Assembly (NCBI RefSeq): GCF_009708075.1
Contig: NZ_WMBT01000002.1
Coordinates: forward strand, 248,001 to 312,000
Length of the DNA stretch: 64,000 nt
Reading direction: 5' to 3'
Source of the DNA: Paracoccus lichenicola
GTDB lineage: Bacteria; Pseudomonadota; Alphaproteobacteria; Rhodobacterales; Rhodobacteraceae
The position numbers and the translations under genes were made by a program. Shown here one piece after another: positions 29,741-38,726 of this stretch (its first letter is position 1; each line of letters opens with the position of its first letter). Below the pieces are notes generated by a model, which was not told where the DNA came from, ran no database searches, and was given only the letters and a program-made list of their open reading frames with translations.

Positions 29741-30813
29741 AGCGCTTCCTCCCATTCCGATCCGGCGCGGCTGTCATGGGTGATGCCGCCGCCGACGTTC
29801 AGCAACAAGCGGTTTGGCGCCTCCAGCACGGGCGTGCGGATCGCCACCGAAAAGCGCATCGGCCCGGCCGGATCCATCCAACCGATCGCCCCGCAGTAAA
29901 CCCCGCGCGGCGCCCCTTCCAGTTCCGCGATGATCTGCATGGCCCGGATCTTGGGCGCGCCGGTGATCGACCCGCAGGGAAACAGCGCCCGCAGGATCGC
30001 CGGCAGACCCGTCCCCGGCGCCAGTTGCCCGGTGACGGTCGAGATCATCTGGTGGACCGTCGCATAGGTTTCGACATGGAACAGCCGCGGCACGCGGACG
30101 CTGCCGGGCAGGCAGACGCGCGACAGGTCGTTGCGCAGCAGGTCCACGATCATCAGGTTCTCGGCCCGGTCCTTTTCGGACGCGGCGAGGGCGGCACGCT
30201 CCGCGTCTTGGGCGGCGTCAGCCCCACGCGGGGCGGTGCCCTTCATGGGCCGCGTCTCGATCCGGCCCGAGGCATCGACGGCGAAGAACAGCTCGGGGCT
30301 GCGCGACAGCACGACCGGGCCGCCCAGATCGACGAAGGCCCCCTCGCCCACCGGCTGACGCGCAGCCAAGGCGGCATAGAGCGCCAAGGGATCGCCCGCC
30401 GCATCGGCCCCCATCGGAAAGGTCAGGTTCACCTGATAGCAATCGCCCGCCGCGATGTAGTCCCGCGCCTTGGCGATGGCCGCGTCATAGCGTGCCCGCG
30501 ACCACAACGGCCGCGCGGGGCCGATGGTCCCCGCCGGATCGGGCAAGGCGGGCACGGGGCGCGGCGCGTCGAAGACGCCCATCAGGATCAGCGGGTGATC
30601 GCGCCGGGCGGGCATCAAGGGGGCCAGCTTCGGGATCAGCGCATGGCCCAGTTCATAGGACAGGCAGCCCGCGACCCAATGGCCCTGCGCCCGCGCGGCC
30701 TCGATGGCCGTCAGGGCCGGGCCGACCCCCGCCGCGGTGTCGGCGCGGATCACCGTGCGGGGCGCCGCGAACAGGGTACCGCCGGGCAGCGGCCCGTGGT
30801 CGAAGCGGATCAC
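29701..30813 (-). CDS. pabB: Aminodeoxychorismate synthase component I
   Basis: 370-residue chorismate-utilising enzyme making 4-amino-4-deoxychorismate in folate biosynthesis. GDCYQVNLTFP, a KGTAPRG block, SEKDRAENLMIVDLLRNDLSRV and PCGSITGAPKIRAMQII identify the chorismate-binding domain of PabB; the N-terminal anthranilate-synthase-like domain is short. The start is GTG 30813, overlapping the mfd stop (GTGA); the frame upstream is open only as a shadow of mfd. A glutamine amidotransferase partner (PabA) is not in the window. Confidence 0.9.
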   Translation of the reverse strand: MIRFDHGPLPGGTLFAAPRTVIRADTAAGVGPALTAIEAARAQGHWVAGCLSYELGHALIPKLAPLMPARRDHPLILMGVFDAPRPVPALPDPAGTIGPARPLWSRARYDAAIAKARDYIAAGDCYQVNLTFPMGADAAGDPLALYAALAARQPVGEGAFVDLGGPVVLSRSPELFFAVDASGRIETRPMKGTAPRGADAAQDAERAALAASEKDRAENLMIVDLLRNDLSRVCLPGSVRVPRLFHVETYATVHQMISTVTGQLAPGTGLPAILRALFPCGSITGAPKIRAMQIIAELEGAPRGVYCGAIGWMDPAGPMRFSVAIRTPVLEAPNRLLLNVGGGITHDSRAGSEWEEALCKAAFLDLSPRG

Positions 30814-33800
30814 TTTCCGGCCTTGGCCTTGGCCGCGAGGTCGCGCGCGACGGCGAAGGCGCCCTTGATGCGGTCGGCGTCGGATTTCCAGTCGCGCGGC
30901 ACGAAAATCTTGTTGTCGGTGATCTTGGCCTTGCCGTTCTGCTCGGTCAGGAACTCGACCAGACCGGCGGGGTTGGGGAACTTGTCCATGTGGAACTGGA
31001 CGGTCGCCCCCTTTGGCCCGGCATCCAGGCGCGAGATATTGGCGCGCTTGGCCATGGCCTTGATGCGGATGACCAGCAGCAGGGTGTTCACTTCCCTTGG
31101 CAGGGGTCCGAAGCGGTCGATCAGTTCGGCGGCGAAGCCCTCGAGTTCCACCTTGGTGGTCAGGCCGGACAGGCGGCGGTAAAGGCCCAACCGCACGTCC
31201 AGGTCGGGGATATAGCTTTCCGGGATCGTGACCGGCACGCCCAGGTTCAGCTGCGGCGCCCATTCGTCCTCGGGCGTGCCCTCGATCTCGCCCGATTTCA
31301 GCTTGGCGATGGTTTCCTCCAGCATCTGCTGGTAAAGTTCGAACCCCACTTCCTTGATATGGCCCGATTGTTCCTCTCCCAGCAGGTTGCCCGCGCCGCG
31401 CAGGTCCAGATCCTGGGATGCGAGGTTGAAGCCCGCGCCAAGCCCGTCGATGGACCCCAGGAACTTCAGCCGCCGCATGGCCTGCGGGGTCAGCGGCTGG
31501 CGCGGCTTGGTGGTCAGATAGCAATAGGCGCGCGTCTTGGACCGGCCGACGCGGCCCCGGATCTGGTACAATTGCGCCAGGCCGAACATGTCGGCGCGCC
31601 AGACGACCATGGTGTTGGCGGTGGGGATGTCGAGGCCGCTTTCGACGATGGAGGTCGCCACCAGCACGTCGTGGCTGCCGTCGTAAAAGGCGTTCATCCG
31701 CCCGTCCAGATCGCCCGCCGCAAGCTGGCCATGGGCGACCAGGTAGTTCAGCTCGGGCATGTTCTCCTTCAGCCAATGTTCGACATCGGGCAGGTCGGTC
31801 AGGCGCGGCACCACGAAGAAGCTTTGCCCGCCCCGGTATTTCTCTCGCAGCAGGGCTTCGCGGATCGTCACGCTGTCGAATTCGCTGACATAGGTGCGGA
31901 TCGACAAGCGGTCCACGGGGGGCGTGCCGATCACCGACAGGTCGCGCACGCCGGTCAGGGACAGTTGCAGCGTGCGCGGGATGGGCGTCGCGGTTAGGGT
32001 CAACACGTGGATGTCGCTGCGCAGTTCCTTGAGCCGTTCCTTGTGGGCCACGCCGAAATGCTGTTCCTCGTCGATGATGAGCAGGCCGAGGTTCTTGAAC
32101 CGCACGCCCTTGGCCAGCACCGCATGGGTGCCGACGACGATGTCGACGGTGCCGTCCGACAGCCCTTCGCGCGTCTTCGCGGCGTCCTTGGTGGACACGA
32201 AGCGCGACAAGGGGCGCACGCAGATCGCCGTGCCGCGGAAGCGTTCGGCGAAGGTGCGGAAATGCTGGCGCGCCAGCAGCGTCGTGGGCGCAACCACCGC
32301 GACCTGCATCCCCTGGCTGGCGGCGATGAAGGCCGCGCGCATCGCGACCTCGGTCTTGCCGAAGCCCACGTCGCCCACGATCAGGCGGTCCATGGGGCGG
32401 CCTGCGGACAGATCCTCCATCACGTCCTCGATGGCGGACAGCTGGTCCTCGGTCTCGGAATAGGGGAAGCGGGCGGCGAAGGCCTGCCAGTCGTGATCTT
32501 CCGGCTCCAGCACGGGGGCGGCGCGCAGCAGGCGTTCGGCGGCCACCCGCATCAGCTTGTCGGCGATCAGCTTGATGCGTTCCTTGAGGCGCGCTTTCCG
32601 CGCCTGCCAGGCCCCGCCGCCCAGGCGGTCCAGCAAGCCTTCCTCATGCCCATAGCGGGACAGCAGCTCGATGTTCTCGACCGGCAGATACAGGCGGTCG
32701 CCGCCCGCGTATTCCAGCGCCACGCAGTCGTGGGGCACGCCCGCCGCCGTGATGGTTTCCAGGCCGGTATAGCGCCCGATGCCGTGTTCGACATGGACCA
32801 CCAGATCGCCCGGCGTCAGGCTGGTGGTGTCGCGCAGGAAGTTGTCGGCCTTGCGGCGCTTTTTCGCGCCCCGGATCAGCCGGTCGCCCAGCACGTCCTG
32901 TTCGGAGATCACCGCCAGCTTGCCCAACGCCTGCCCGTCGGCCACGAAGCCTTCGTCCAGCGGCCAGACGGCAAGACCCACCACGCCCGGTTTGTCGGAC
33001 AGGTCGCGGACATCGGTGATGGGCTTGGCGCCCGCCAGGCCTTCGTCGGCCAGCAGCCCCGACAGGCGTTCCCGCGCGCCGTCCGAGAAACTGGCGACGA
33101 TGACCCGGTGATCCCTGGAAAGCGCCTTCACATGATCGGCTAGGGCCTTGAACAGGTTGATGCTTTCCGCCTGGCGTTCGGGCGCGAAGTTGCGCCCCAC
33201 GCGCCCGCCCGCGTCCAGCACCCCCGGTCCCGGCGGCTGCGGCAGGACCGACAGGCGCAGCACGCGATACGCGGCCAGCCAGCCGTTCCATTCCCCCTCG
33301 GTCGGGAACATCGCGTCTGGCGGCACGGGCTTGTAGACCGTGTCGCTACGCCCCTTGGCGGCCATCGCGGCCTTTCGCGCGCCGAACTGTTCCCCGATCA
33401 TGCCGCGCCGGGCGTCGATCACCTGGCCGATATGATCGTCCAGCACGACGGATGCGCCGGGCATGTAATCGAACAGGCTTTCCATCCGGTCGTGGAACCA
33501 GGGCAGCCAGTGTTCCATCCCCGCCGTCTTGCGGCCCGCGCTGACGCTTTCATACAGCGGGTCGTTGGTGCCGCCGCCATATTCCATGCGGTAATTCTGG
33601 CGGAACCGGGTGATCGCGTCGGGATCCAGGATCACCTCGGACATCGGGGCCAGTTCGATCCGGGACAGCTTTTCCGTGGTGCGCTGCGTTTCCACGTCAA
33701 AGCGGCGCGCGCCGTCCAGAACATCGCCGAACAGGTCGAGCCGCACCGGACCGGATTCGCCCGGGGGGAAGATGTCGATGATGCCGCCGCGCACGGCATA

Positions 33801-34256
33801 GTCGCCGGGTTCCGTCACCGTGGGCGATTGGGAAAACCCCATGCGCACCAGGAAATCGCGCAACGCGGATTCATTGATGCGGTCGCCCACGCGGGCGATG
33901 AAGCTGGCGTCCCGGACCACGTCGCGCGCGGGCACGCGTTGCAGGACCGCGTTCAGCGTGGTCAGCAGCACGAACGGCCCCTTGACCGCCCCCTGCGCCA
34001 GGCCTGCCAGCGTCGCCATCCGCGCCGCCTGGATGTCGGGCGAGGGCGAGACGCGGTCATAGGGCGTCGTGTCCCAGGCCGGGAAATCCAGCACGGCAAG
34101 ACCGGGCGCAAGGAAAGCCAGGGCCGCGCGCATGGCGGCCATGCGGCGGTCGTCGCGGGCGATGTGGATGACGGGCGCGCCGCGCGCGGCCTCGCGCGCG
34201 ATCAGGGCGGCGTCATAGCCTTCGGGCGCGCCGGAAAGGATCAGGTGTTCGGCCAT
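30810..34256 (-). CDS. mfd: Transcription-repair coupling factor Mfd
   Basis: 1148-residue DNA translocase that removes stalled RNA polymerase and recruits UvrA. From N to C: UvrB-like damage-recognition domain, RNA polymerase interaction domain (GDLVVHVEHGIGRYTGL near 480), RecG-like helicase with Walker A GDVGFGKTEVAM and DEEQHFGV box, the ATPIPRTLQLSL motif, and a C-terminal TRCF domain. A GTG at 34277 is in frame, but ATG 34256 gives the usual MAEHLILSGAPEG start. Upstream of pabB and the aminotransferase gene. Confidence 0.96.
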   Translation of the reverse strand: MAEHLILSGAPEGYDAALIAREAARGAPVIHIARDDRRMAAMRAALAFLAPGLAVLDFPAWDTTPYDRVSPSPDIQAARMATLAGLAQGAVKGPFVLLTTLNAVLQRVPARDVVRDASFIARVGDRINESALRDFLVRMGFSQSPTVTEPGDYAVRGGIIDIFPPGESGPVRLDLFGDVLDGARRFDVETQRTTEKLSRIELAPMSEVILDPDAITRFRQNYRMEYGGGTNDPLYESVSAGRKTAGMEHWLPWFHDRMESLFDYMPGASVVLDDHIGQVIDARRGMIGEQFGARKAAMAAKGRSDTVYKPVPPDAMFPTEGEWNGWLAAYRVLRLSVLPQPPGPGVLDAGGRVGRNFAPERQAESINLFKALADHVKALSRDHRVIVASFSDGARERLSGLLADEGLAGAKPITDVRDLSDKPGVVGLAVWPLDEGFVADGQALGKLAVISEQDVLGDRLIRGAKKRRKADNFLRDTTSLTPGDLVVHVEHGIGRYTGLETITAAGVPHDCVALEYAGGDRLYLPVENIELLSRYGHEEGLLDRLGGGAWQARKARLKERIKLIADKLMRVAAERLLRAAPVLEPEDHDWQAFAARFPYSETEDQLSAIEDVMEDLSAGRPMDRLIVGDVGFGKTEVAMRAAFIAASQGMQVAVVAPTTLLARQHFRTFAERFRGTAICVRPLSRFVSTKDAAKTREGLSDGTVDIVVGTHAVLAKGVRFKNLGLLIIDEEQHFGVAHKERLKELRSDIHVLTLTATPIPRTLQLSLTGVRDLSVIGTPPVDRLSIRTYVSEFDSVTIREALLREKYRGGQSFFVVPRLTDLPDVEHWLKENMPELNYLVAHGQLAAGDLDGRMNAFYDGSHDVLVATSIVESGLDIPTANTMVVWRADMFGLAQLYQIRGRVGRSKTRAYCYLTTKPRQPLTPQAMRRLKFLGSIDGLGAGFNLASQDLDLRGAGNLLGEEQSGHIKEVGFELYQQMLEETIAKLKSGEIEGTPEDEWAPQLNLGVPVTIPESYIPDLDVRLGLYRRLSGLTTKVELEGFAAELIDRFGPLPREVNTLLLVIRIKAMAKRANISRLDAGPKGATVQFHMDKFPNPAGLVEFLTEQNGKAKITDNKIFVPRDWKSDADRIKGAFAVARDLAAKAKAGK

Positions 34257-34292
34257 GGGGGTGAGGTAAAGCGCCACGCGGCGGAGTCAAGC

Positions 34293-34865
34293 TTAGAAGC
34301 CATAGGGATGGACCACCGACCACAGCGCCCCCCACAGCGCCGTGACCGCCACCGCCGCCATGGACAGGATCGTGACCAGCCGGCGGTGGATCACCATGCG
34401 CCGGACCGCCTCGGCCGCTGCCTCGGGGACGGGCCGGGCGCCCTGCTCGGCCGCCTCCAGCAGCGGCATCAGGCGGCGGGCCAGCGCCACGCGCATCCAG
34501 AACAGCACCGCGAAGGGCAGCAGCAGCAGGAACGCGGCCAGCGCCAGTTCCAGCGCATAGCCGATGCCCATGATCGCAAGCGAGGTCAGCACGAAACCCG
34601 TCAGCCCCAGGAACGCCACGCCTTCGCGCGCGCCAAGCCGCCAGCGCGGCAGCACCAGCGACAGCCAGTCCAGCAGGTGCAGCATCGCCGGGCAATCCCC
34701 CTCGCCCGCCTGGATCGCGTCGCGGGCGCGGCCCACGATCTCGGCCGGGACGCCGATCACGTGGCGGCCGGTCAGGGACCAGGCGCCGATCACCACCAGC
34801 CAGTACCAGACCGTGCCAAAGGACCGGCTGTCCAGAAAGCCGATCAGGCTGTCGAATTGCGGCAC
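34293..34865 (-). CDS. Membrane protein resembling 'component of SufBCD complex' family
   Basis: 190-residue protein with four or so hydrophobic segments (about 16-32, 85-103, 104-123, 165-182). The opening PQFDSLIGFLDSRSFGTVWYW and an RHVIGVPAEI segment recall a Rhodobacteraceae family annotated as component of SufBCD complex; that name is historical and no biochemical role is established. GTG 34865 with AAGGAAG five bases upstream is the start; longer in-frame extensions run into hemB's upstream region antisense and are rejected. Sits upstream of mfd on the same strand. Confidence 0.6.
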   Translation of the reverse strand: MPQFDSLIGFLDSRSFGTVWYWLVVIGAWSLTGRHVIGVPAEIVGRARDAIQAGEGDCPAMLHLLDWLSLVLPRWRLGAREGVAFLGLTGFVLTSLAIMGIGYALELALAAFLLLLPFAVLFWMRVALARRLMPLLEAAEQGARPVPEAAAEAVRRMVIHRRLVTILSMAAVAVTALWGALWSVVHPYGF

Positions 34866-34953
34866 GCGGGCTTCCTTGTCCTTGGTCGCGGGCGACCTTA
34901 GAACGGTCGGGGGCGAAGGAAAAGCCGTCCCGGTCCCGGAAAAGGAATACGCC

Positions 34954-35958
34954 ATGCCCACCCCGATCATCGCCCCCTTCCCCGCCTCGCGCCTGCGCCG
35001 GTTGCGCCGCACCCCCGCGATCCGCGCCATGGTGTCGGAATGCGACGTGACGCCCGGCAACCTCATCTGGCCGATCTTCGTGACCGAGGTTGCAGGGGCC
35101 GAGGGCGAGATCGCGTCCATGCCCGGGGTGGAGCGGCTGACGCTGGACGGGGCAAGGCGGGCGGCGGAACGGGCGGCGGAGCTGAACATCCCGGCGGTCT
35201 GCATCTTTCCCCATTCAGACGGGGACCTTAAGACCGAAACCTGCGAGCGTGCCTGGGATCCCGACAATATCGGCAACCGCGCCATCCGCGCCGTCAAGGA
35301 AGCCGTGCCGGATCTGGCGGTGATGACCGACATCGCGCTCGATCCCTATAACGCCAACGGCCATGACGGCATCGTCGTGAACGGAGAGATCCTGAACGAC
35401 GAAACGGTCGAGGCCCTGGTGCGCATGGCCCTGGTCCAGGCCGAAAGCGGGGCGGACATCCTGGGGCCAAGCGACATGATGGACGGGCGCATCGGCGCGC
35501 TGCGCGGGGCGCTGGAAAGCGCGGGCCACAAGCACGTGGCGATCCTGTCCTATGCGGCGAAATTCGCCTCCAGCTTCTATGGTCCGTTCCGGGACGCGGT
35601 GGGCGCGTCGGGGCGGCTGGTGGGCGACAAGAAGACCTATCAGGTGAACCCCGCCAACCGGGGCGAGGCGATCCGCTGCGTGGCCCGGGATCTCGCCGAG
35701 GGCGCAGACATGGTGATGGTCAAGCCCGGCCTGCCCTATCTGGACATCTGCCGCGCGGTGAAGGACCAGTTCGGCGCGCCGACCTTCGCCTATCAGGTCA
35801 GCGGCGAATACGCGATGCTGGAGGGTGCCATCCGCAACGGCTGGCTGTCGCGGGACGCGATGTTCGAGAGCCTGCTGTGCTTCCGCCGGGCGGGCTGCGA
35901 CGGGATCCTGACCTATTTCGCGCCCCTGGTGGCCGAGGCGATCAAGGCCCGCGCCTGA
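34954..35958 (+). CDS. hemB: Delta-aminolevulinic acid dehydratase (porphobilinogen synthase)
   Basis: 334-residue TIM-barrel enzyme condensing two 5-aminolevulinates to porphobilinogen in heme and tetrapyrrole synthesis. The two active-site lysines are in SYAAKFASSFYGPFRDA and MVMVKPGLPYLD. The metal region reads DIALDPYNANGHDG, lacking the three Zn cysteines of eukaryotic enzymes, so it is of the Mg-dependent alphaproteobacterial type. ATG 34954 has AAAAGGAA upstream and gives the family's arginine-rich N-arm. Confidence 0.96.
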   Translation: MPTPIIAPFPASRLRRLRRTPAIRAMVSECDVTPGNLIWPIFVTEVAGAEGEIASMPGVERLTLDGARRAAERAAELNIPAVCIFPHSDGDLKTETCERAWDPDNIGNRAIRAVKEAVPDLAVMTDIALDPYNANGHDGIVVNGEILNDETVEALVRMALVQAESGADILGPSDMMDGRIGALRGALESAGHKHVAILSYAAKFASSFYGPFRDAVGASGRLVGDKKTYQVNPANRGEAIRCVARDLAEGADMVMVKPGLPYLDICRAVKDQFGAPTFAYQVSGEYAMLEGAIRNGWLSRDAMFESLLCFRRAGCDGILTYFAPLVAEAIKARA

Positions 35959-36070
35959 AGGGCAGGCGATGTGCCGCCCGCCTGCATGGCGGCGGGTGAC
36001 AGGCTTGCGGAAATCCCCTAGCATCCGCCCAAAATGCCGGGTCTTCCGGCATGATGATGTGGGACATGTG

Positions 36071-36706
36071 ATGAGCAACGATTTTCAGGTGAAACTGGGC
36101 CGCCGAACCCTTCTGAAGGGCGCGGCCGGCACCGCCGCCCTGGCCCTGGCGGGGTGCAGCAATGCAGTGGGCACGAATGCCAGCGCCGAACTGGACGCAC
36201 GGGTCGATGCGACGCACCAGTACCTGATCCAGAACTATCCGTCTGCGCAGGCCCTGGTGCAGAACGCGCGCGGCGTGCTCTACATGCCCCTGATGACCGA
36301 GGCCGCGTTCGGCTTTGGCGGCGCCTATGGCCAGGGCGCGCTGCGCATCGGGGGGGCGACGGTGGATTACTATTCCGCCACCCGCGCGACGGTGGGCCTG
36401 CAGGCGGGCGCGCAGCAATATGCGCATGTGCTGATCTTCCAGACCGATGGCGCGCTTGCGTCCTTCCGCGCCTCGCCCGGCTGGCTGGCGGGGGCCAATG
36501 CCTTCTACGCGATCCCGCAAGGTGGCATGGCGCTCGGGGCCGACACGATCACGGCGCAGCTTCCCGTGGTGGCGATGATCTTCGGCCAGGCGGGGCTGAT
36601 GGCCGGCGCGTCAATCGAGGGCACGAAATACACCCGCATCATCCCGTCCGAGATCCCGAAGCTGGGCTTTGGCGGGATGGGCCTGCCGCAGATGGGCCGG
36701 GGCTGA
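36071..36706 (+). CDS. SYLF/YSC84-like lipid-binding lipoprotein
   Basis: 211-residue exported protein of the YSC84/SYLF (Ysc84-actin-binding-like) family. The N-terminus has a twin-arginine-like GRRTLLKG (RR at 11-12), hydrophobic segment and lipobox LAGC with C29, suggesting a lipoprotein perhaps exported by Tat. The SYLF core includes NARGVLYMPLMTEAAFGFGGAYGQGAL, and the C-terminal glycine-rich segment follows. Bacterial members are periplasm-facing with unclear function; lipid binding is known from eukaryotic relatives only. Converges with the GntR gene across a hairpin. Confidence 0.82.
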   Translation: MSNDFQVKLGRRTLLKGAAGTAALALAGCSNAVGTNASAELDARVDATHQYLIQNYPSAQALVQNARGVLYMPLMTEAAFGFGGAYGQGALRIGGATVDYYSATRATVGLQAGAQQYAHVLIFQTDGALASFRASPGWLAGANAFYAIPQGGMALGADTITAQLPVVAMIFGQAGLMAGASIEGTKYTRIIPSEIPKLGFGGMGLPQMGRG

Positions 36707-36714
36707 GGTTCGGC

Positions 36715-36738
36715 TGGCGAAGGCCATCGCCTTCGCCA
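36715..36738. terminator. Convergent-gene hairpin
   Basis: 9-bp inverted repeat TGGCGAAGG (36715-36723) and CCTTCGCCA (36730-36738) between the stops of the SYLF gene and the GntR regulator. No U-tract on the plus strand beyond a short AATCTCAG, so termination strength is uncertain. Confidence 0.5.
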
Positions 36739-36741
36739 ATC

Positions 36742-37389
36742 TCAGCCCGAGGTCAGGTGCCTCAACCCGTGCGTGACATCGGCGCGCACGGCCAGCCGCA
36801 GGGCGGGTTCGTCCCCCGCCCGCAGCGCGGCCAGGATCATGCGGTGATGGCGCGGCGGCTCGTTCCGCTTCACGCGGCCATAAAGCGCGCGCATCGTCGG
36901 ACCCAGTTGCAGCCAGATCGTTTCCAGCATCGCCAGCATCGCCGGGGCCTGCGCGCGCAGATACAGCATCCGGTGGAATTCCAGGTTGCAGCGGATGTAA
37001 CCCACCGCATCGTGGTTTTCCACGGCATCCGCGATGCGGGCGTTCATCTGCGCCAGCCGGTCGATCAGCGCGAAATGGGCGCGCGGCAGGGCGCGGGCGG
37101 CCAGTTCGGGTTCGATCAGCGCCCGCAGCGCCGCCAGTTCCTCGATCCGGTCGTCCGACAGCGCGGGCGTGGTGACGCGGCCCGAGGCCGACAGCGTCAG
37201 CGCGCCCTCGGCCACCAGGCGGCGCACGGCTTCGCGCGCGGGGGTCATGGACAGGTTGTATTCGTGGGCGATGCCGCGCAGGGTCAGCGCCTTGCCCGGA
37301 GGAAGCTCGCCCAGCATGATCCGGCTGCGCAGGTTGCGATACAGCTTTTCATGGGCGGAGGGGTCGGTCGATCGGGCGGGGGCGTTCAT
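36742..37389 (-). CDS. GntR-family (FCD-type) transcriptional regulator
   Basis: 215-residue regulator with N-terminal winged helix (about 10-75; GKALTLRGIAHEYNLSMTPAREAVRRLV) and C-terminal all-helical FCD ligand domain (about 85-205), with metal-type histidines in NLEFHRMLYLRA and HHRMILAALRAGD. Two Met starts are possible, 37398 and 37389; 37389 is favoured since the 10-bp palindrome TGTGATCACA at 37398-37407 lies just upstream and is a good autoregulatory operator. Regulated pathway unknown; no catabolic operon is adjacent. Confidence 0.85.
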   Translation of the reverse strand: MNAPARSTDPSAHEKLYRNLRSRIMLGELPPGKALTLRGIAHEYNLSMTPAREAVRRLVAEGALTLSASGRVTTPALSDDRIEELAALRALIEPELAARALPRAHFALIDRLAQMNARIADAVENHDAVGYIRCNLEFHRMLYLRAQAPAMLAMLETIWLQLGPTMRALYGRVKRNEPPRHHRMILAALRAGDEPALRLAVRADVTHGLRHLTSG

Positions 37390-37397
37390 GGCCTGCA

Positions 37398-37407
37398 TGT
37401 GATCACA
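37398..37407. promoter_or_regulatory. Palindrome TGTGATCACA, candidate GntR operator
   Basis: Perfect 10-bp palindrome immediately upstream of the GntR gene's start. It is of the GTnnnnAC type bound by FCD-class GntR proteins, hence a candidate autorepression site. Confidence 0.45.
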
Positions 37408-37420
37408 AACGGCGCCCGCG

Positions 37421-38119
37421 TCAATCCCCGGCCGGATCGCGGAACTGCCAGGCCATAAGCTCTGCCCCGTGCCGCCGCAGCCAGTCGCGATGGCGGGCAT
37501 ATTCCGGCATCAGGCCCGCCACCGTTGCCCAGAAGGCAGGCGAATGGTCCATGTGGCGCAGGTGGGCCACCTCATGCGCGGCGACATAGTCCAGCACCAC
37601 CGGCGGCGCCATCGCCAGCCGCCAGGAAAACATCAGCCGCCCGTCGGACGTGCAGCTGCCCCAGCGGGACCGCGTGTCGCGCAGCACGATGGCCCGGTAA
37701 CTGCGGCCAACCGCCGCTGCATGACGGTCGCAGGCGGCGCGCAGCTGTTCCATCGCCCGGTGCTTCAGAAAGGCCTGCACCACCGCTCCAGCCGGGCGGC
37801 TGGCGGGCAGCAGCAGCGCATCCCCCGCAACCGCCGCCGTGCGCACGGCGGCGGGCGTCAGCGCCAGCATCGCCCCGCCCACCGGCATCACCGCCCAGTG
37901 CCGCGCGATGGCGGGTGCGGGCCGCCGTTCGGCCGCCTGTTGCAGCCAGCCCGCGCGCGACTCGGCAAAGGCCGCGCCGTCCGACAGCGCGACATGGGCA
38001 GGCAGCGTCAACACCACCGGCCCGCCGTCGCGCGGCACCCGCAGCACCATGCGCCGCGCCCTTGGCGAGCGCCGGCACATGATCCGCATTCCGTTGCCGA
38101 TGGTGAACGCCTCGGCCAT
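37421..38119 (-). CDS. YgjP-like M48/DUF45 family metallopeptidase
   Basis: 232-residue protein of the YgjP/DUF45 zinc-peptidase-like family. The C-terminal metal motif is VAAHEVAHLRHMDHS (HExxH), with a distal His in the SPAFW region, and RSRWGSCTSDGRLMFSWRL is the family hallmark. Substrates are unknown. The start at ATG 38119 gives the usual N-terminus with CRRSPRARRMVLRV; the frame is open further upstream, but those residues would be unrelated to the family. Separated by 110 bases from the divergent TIGR02300 gene. Confidence 0.85.
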   Translation of the reverse strand: MAEAFTIGNGMRIMCRRSPRARRMVLRVPRDGGPVVLTLPAHVALSDGAAFAESRAGWLQQAAERRPAPAIARHWAVMPVGGAMLALTPAAVRTAAVAGDALLLPASRPAGAVVQAFLKHRAMEQLRAACDRHAAAVGRSYRAIVLRDTRSRWGSCTSDGRLMFSWRLAMAPPVVLDYVAAHEVAHLRHMDHSPAFWATVAGLMPEYARHRDWLRRHGAELMAWQFRDPAGD

Positions 38120-38229
38120 CCGCCTGCCCTTGCCCCGTCCCCCGGTTGCTGTCAAAAGCCTTTGACACCCCCCCGTGCCTGTGGCAGGGGGACCCCCGAT
38201 TTCCCTAAACACGGCGGAAGGAAAATGCC

Positions 38230-38544
38230 ATGCCCAAAGAGGAATGGGGCACGAAACGCCTGTGCCCGCACTGCGCGACGCGGTTCTATGACCTGCGCGC
38301 CAATCCCATGACCTGCCCCGCCTGCGGGAACACGTTCACGCTGGAAAGCCTGACCGACAGCCGCGGCAAGACCCTTGTGACCGAAAAGGCCGTCGTCCGC
38401 GACGACGAGGATCTGGTCGATGAGGACGAGGATCTGGGCGACGATGCCGGCGATCTGGACGATGACCTGCTGGAGGAAGACGATGACGACGGCGACGTGT
38501 CGCTGGACGACATCGCCGATGTCGCCGAACCCGACGAAGACTGA
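38230..38544 (+). CDS. TIGR02300 family acidic zinc-ribbon protein
   Basis: 104-residue protein. A zinc ribbon (C12xxC15 and C29xxC32) surrounds the diagnostic RFYDLRANP, and the C-terminal 45 residues are almost entirely Asp/Glu. The family is nearly universal in alphaproteobacteria but has no known function; the acidic tail suggests mimicry of nucleic acid or binding to basic proteins. Followed 2 bases later by a strong terminator. Confidence 0.9.
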   Translation: MPKEEWGTKRLCPHCATRFYDLRANPMTCPACGNTFTLESLTDSRGKTLVTEKAVVRDDEDLVDEDEDLGDDAGDLDDDLLEEDDDDGDVSLDDIADVAEPDED

Positions 38545-38546
38545 GG

Positions 38547-38576
38547 AAAAAGGCCGGTCGCAGGACCGGCCTTTTT
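38547..38576 (+). terminator. Rho-independent terminator after the TIGR02300 gene
   Basis: 13-bp stem AAAAAGGCCGGTC (38547-38559) and GACCGGCCTTTTT (38564-38576) with loop GCAG and a terminal T-run. Confidence 0.9.
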
Positions 38577-38726
38577 CATGGCCCGCCACGCCTCGGGCAT
38601 CGCTTGCGCCGAAGGCGCGCGAACACCGGGCCAGGGCCGGTCCCGCTGCCGGGGCAACTTCCCTGTTGTCCGGCCAACTGCCCGGGGGGTATCAAGACCC
38701 GGGGGTTCGGGATGCGGAGAAAGCCG

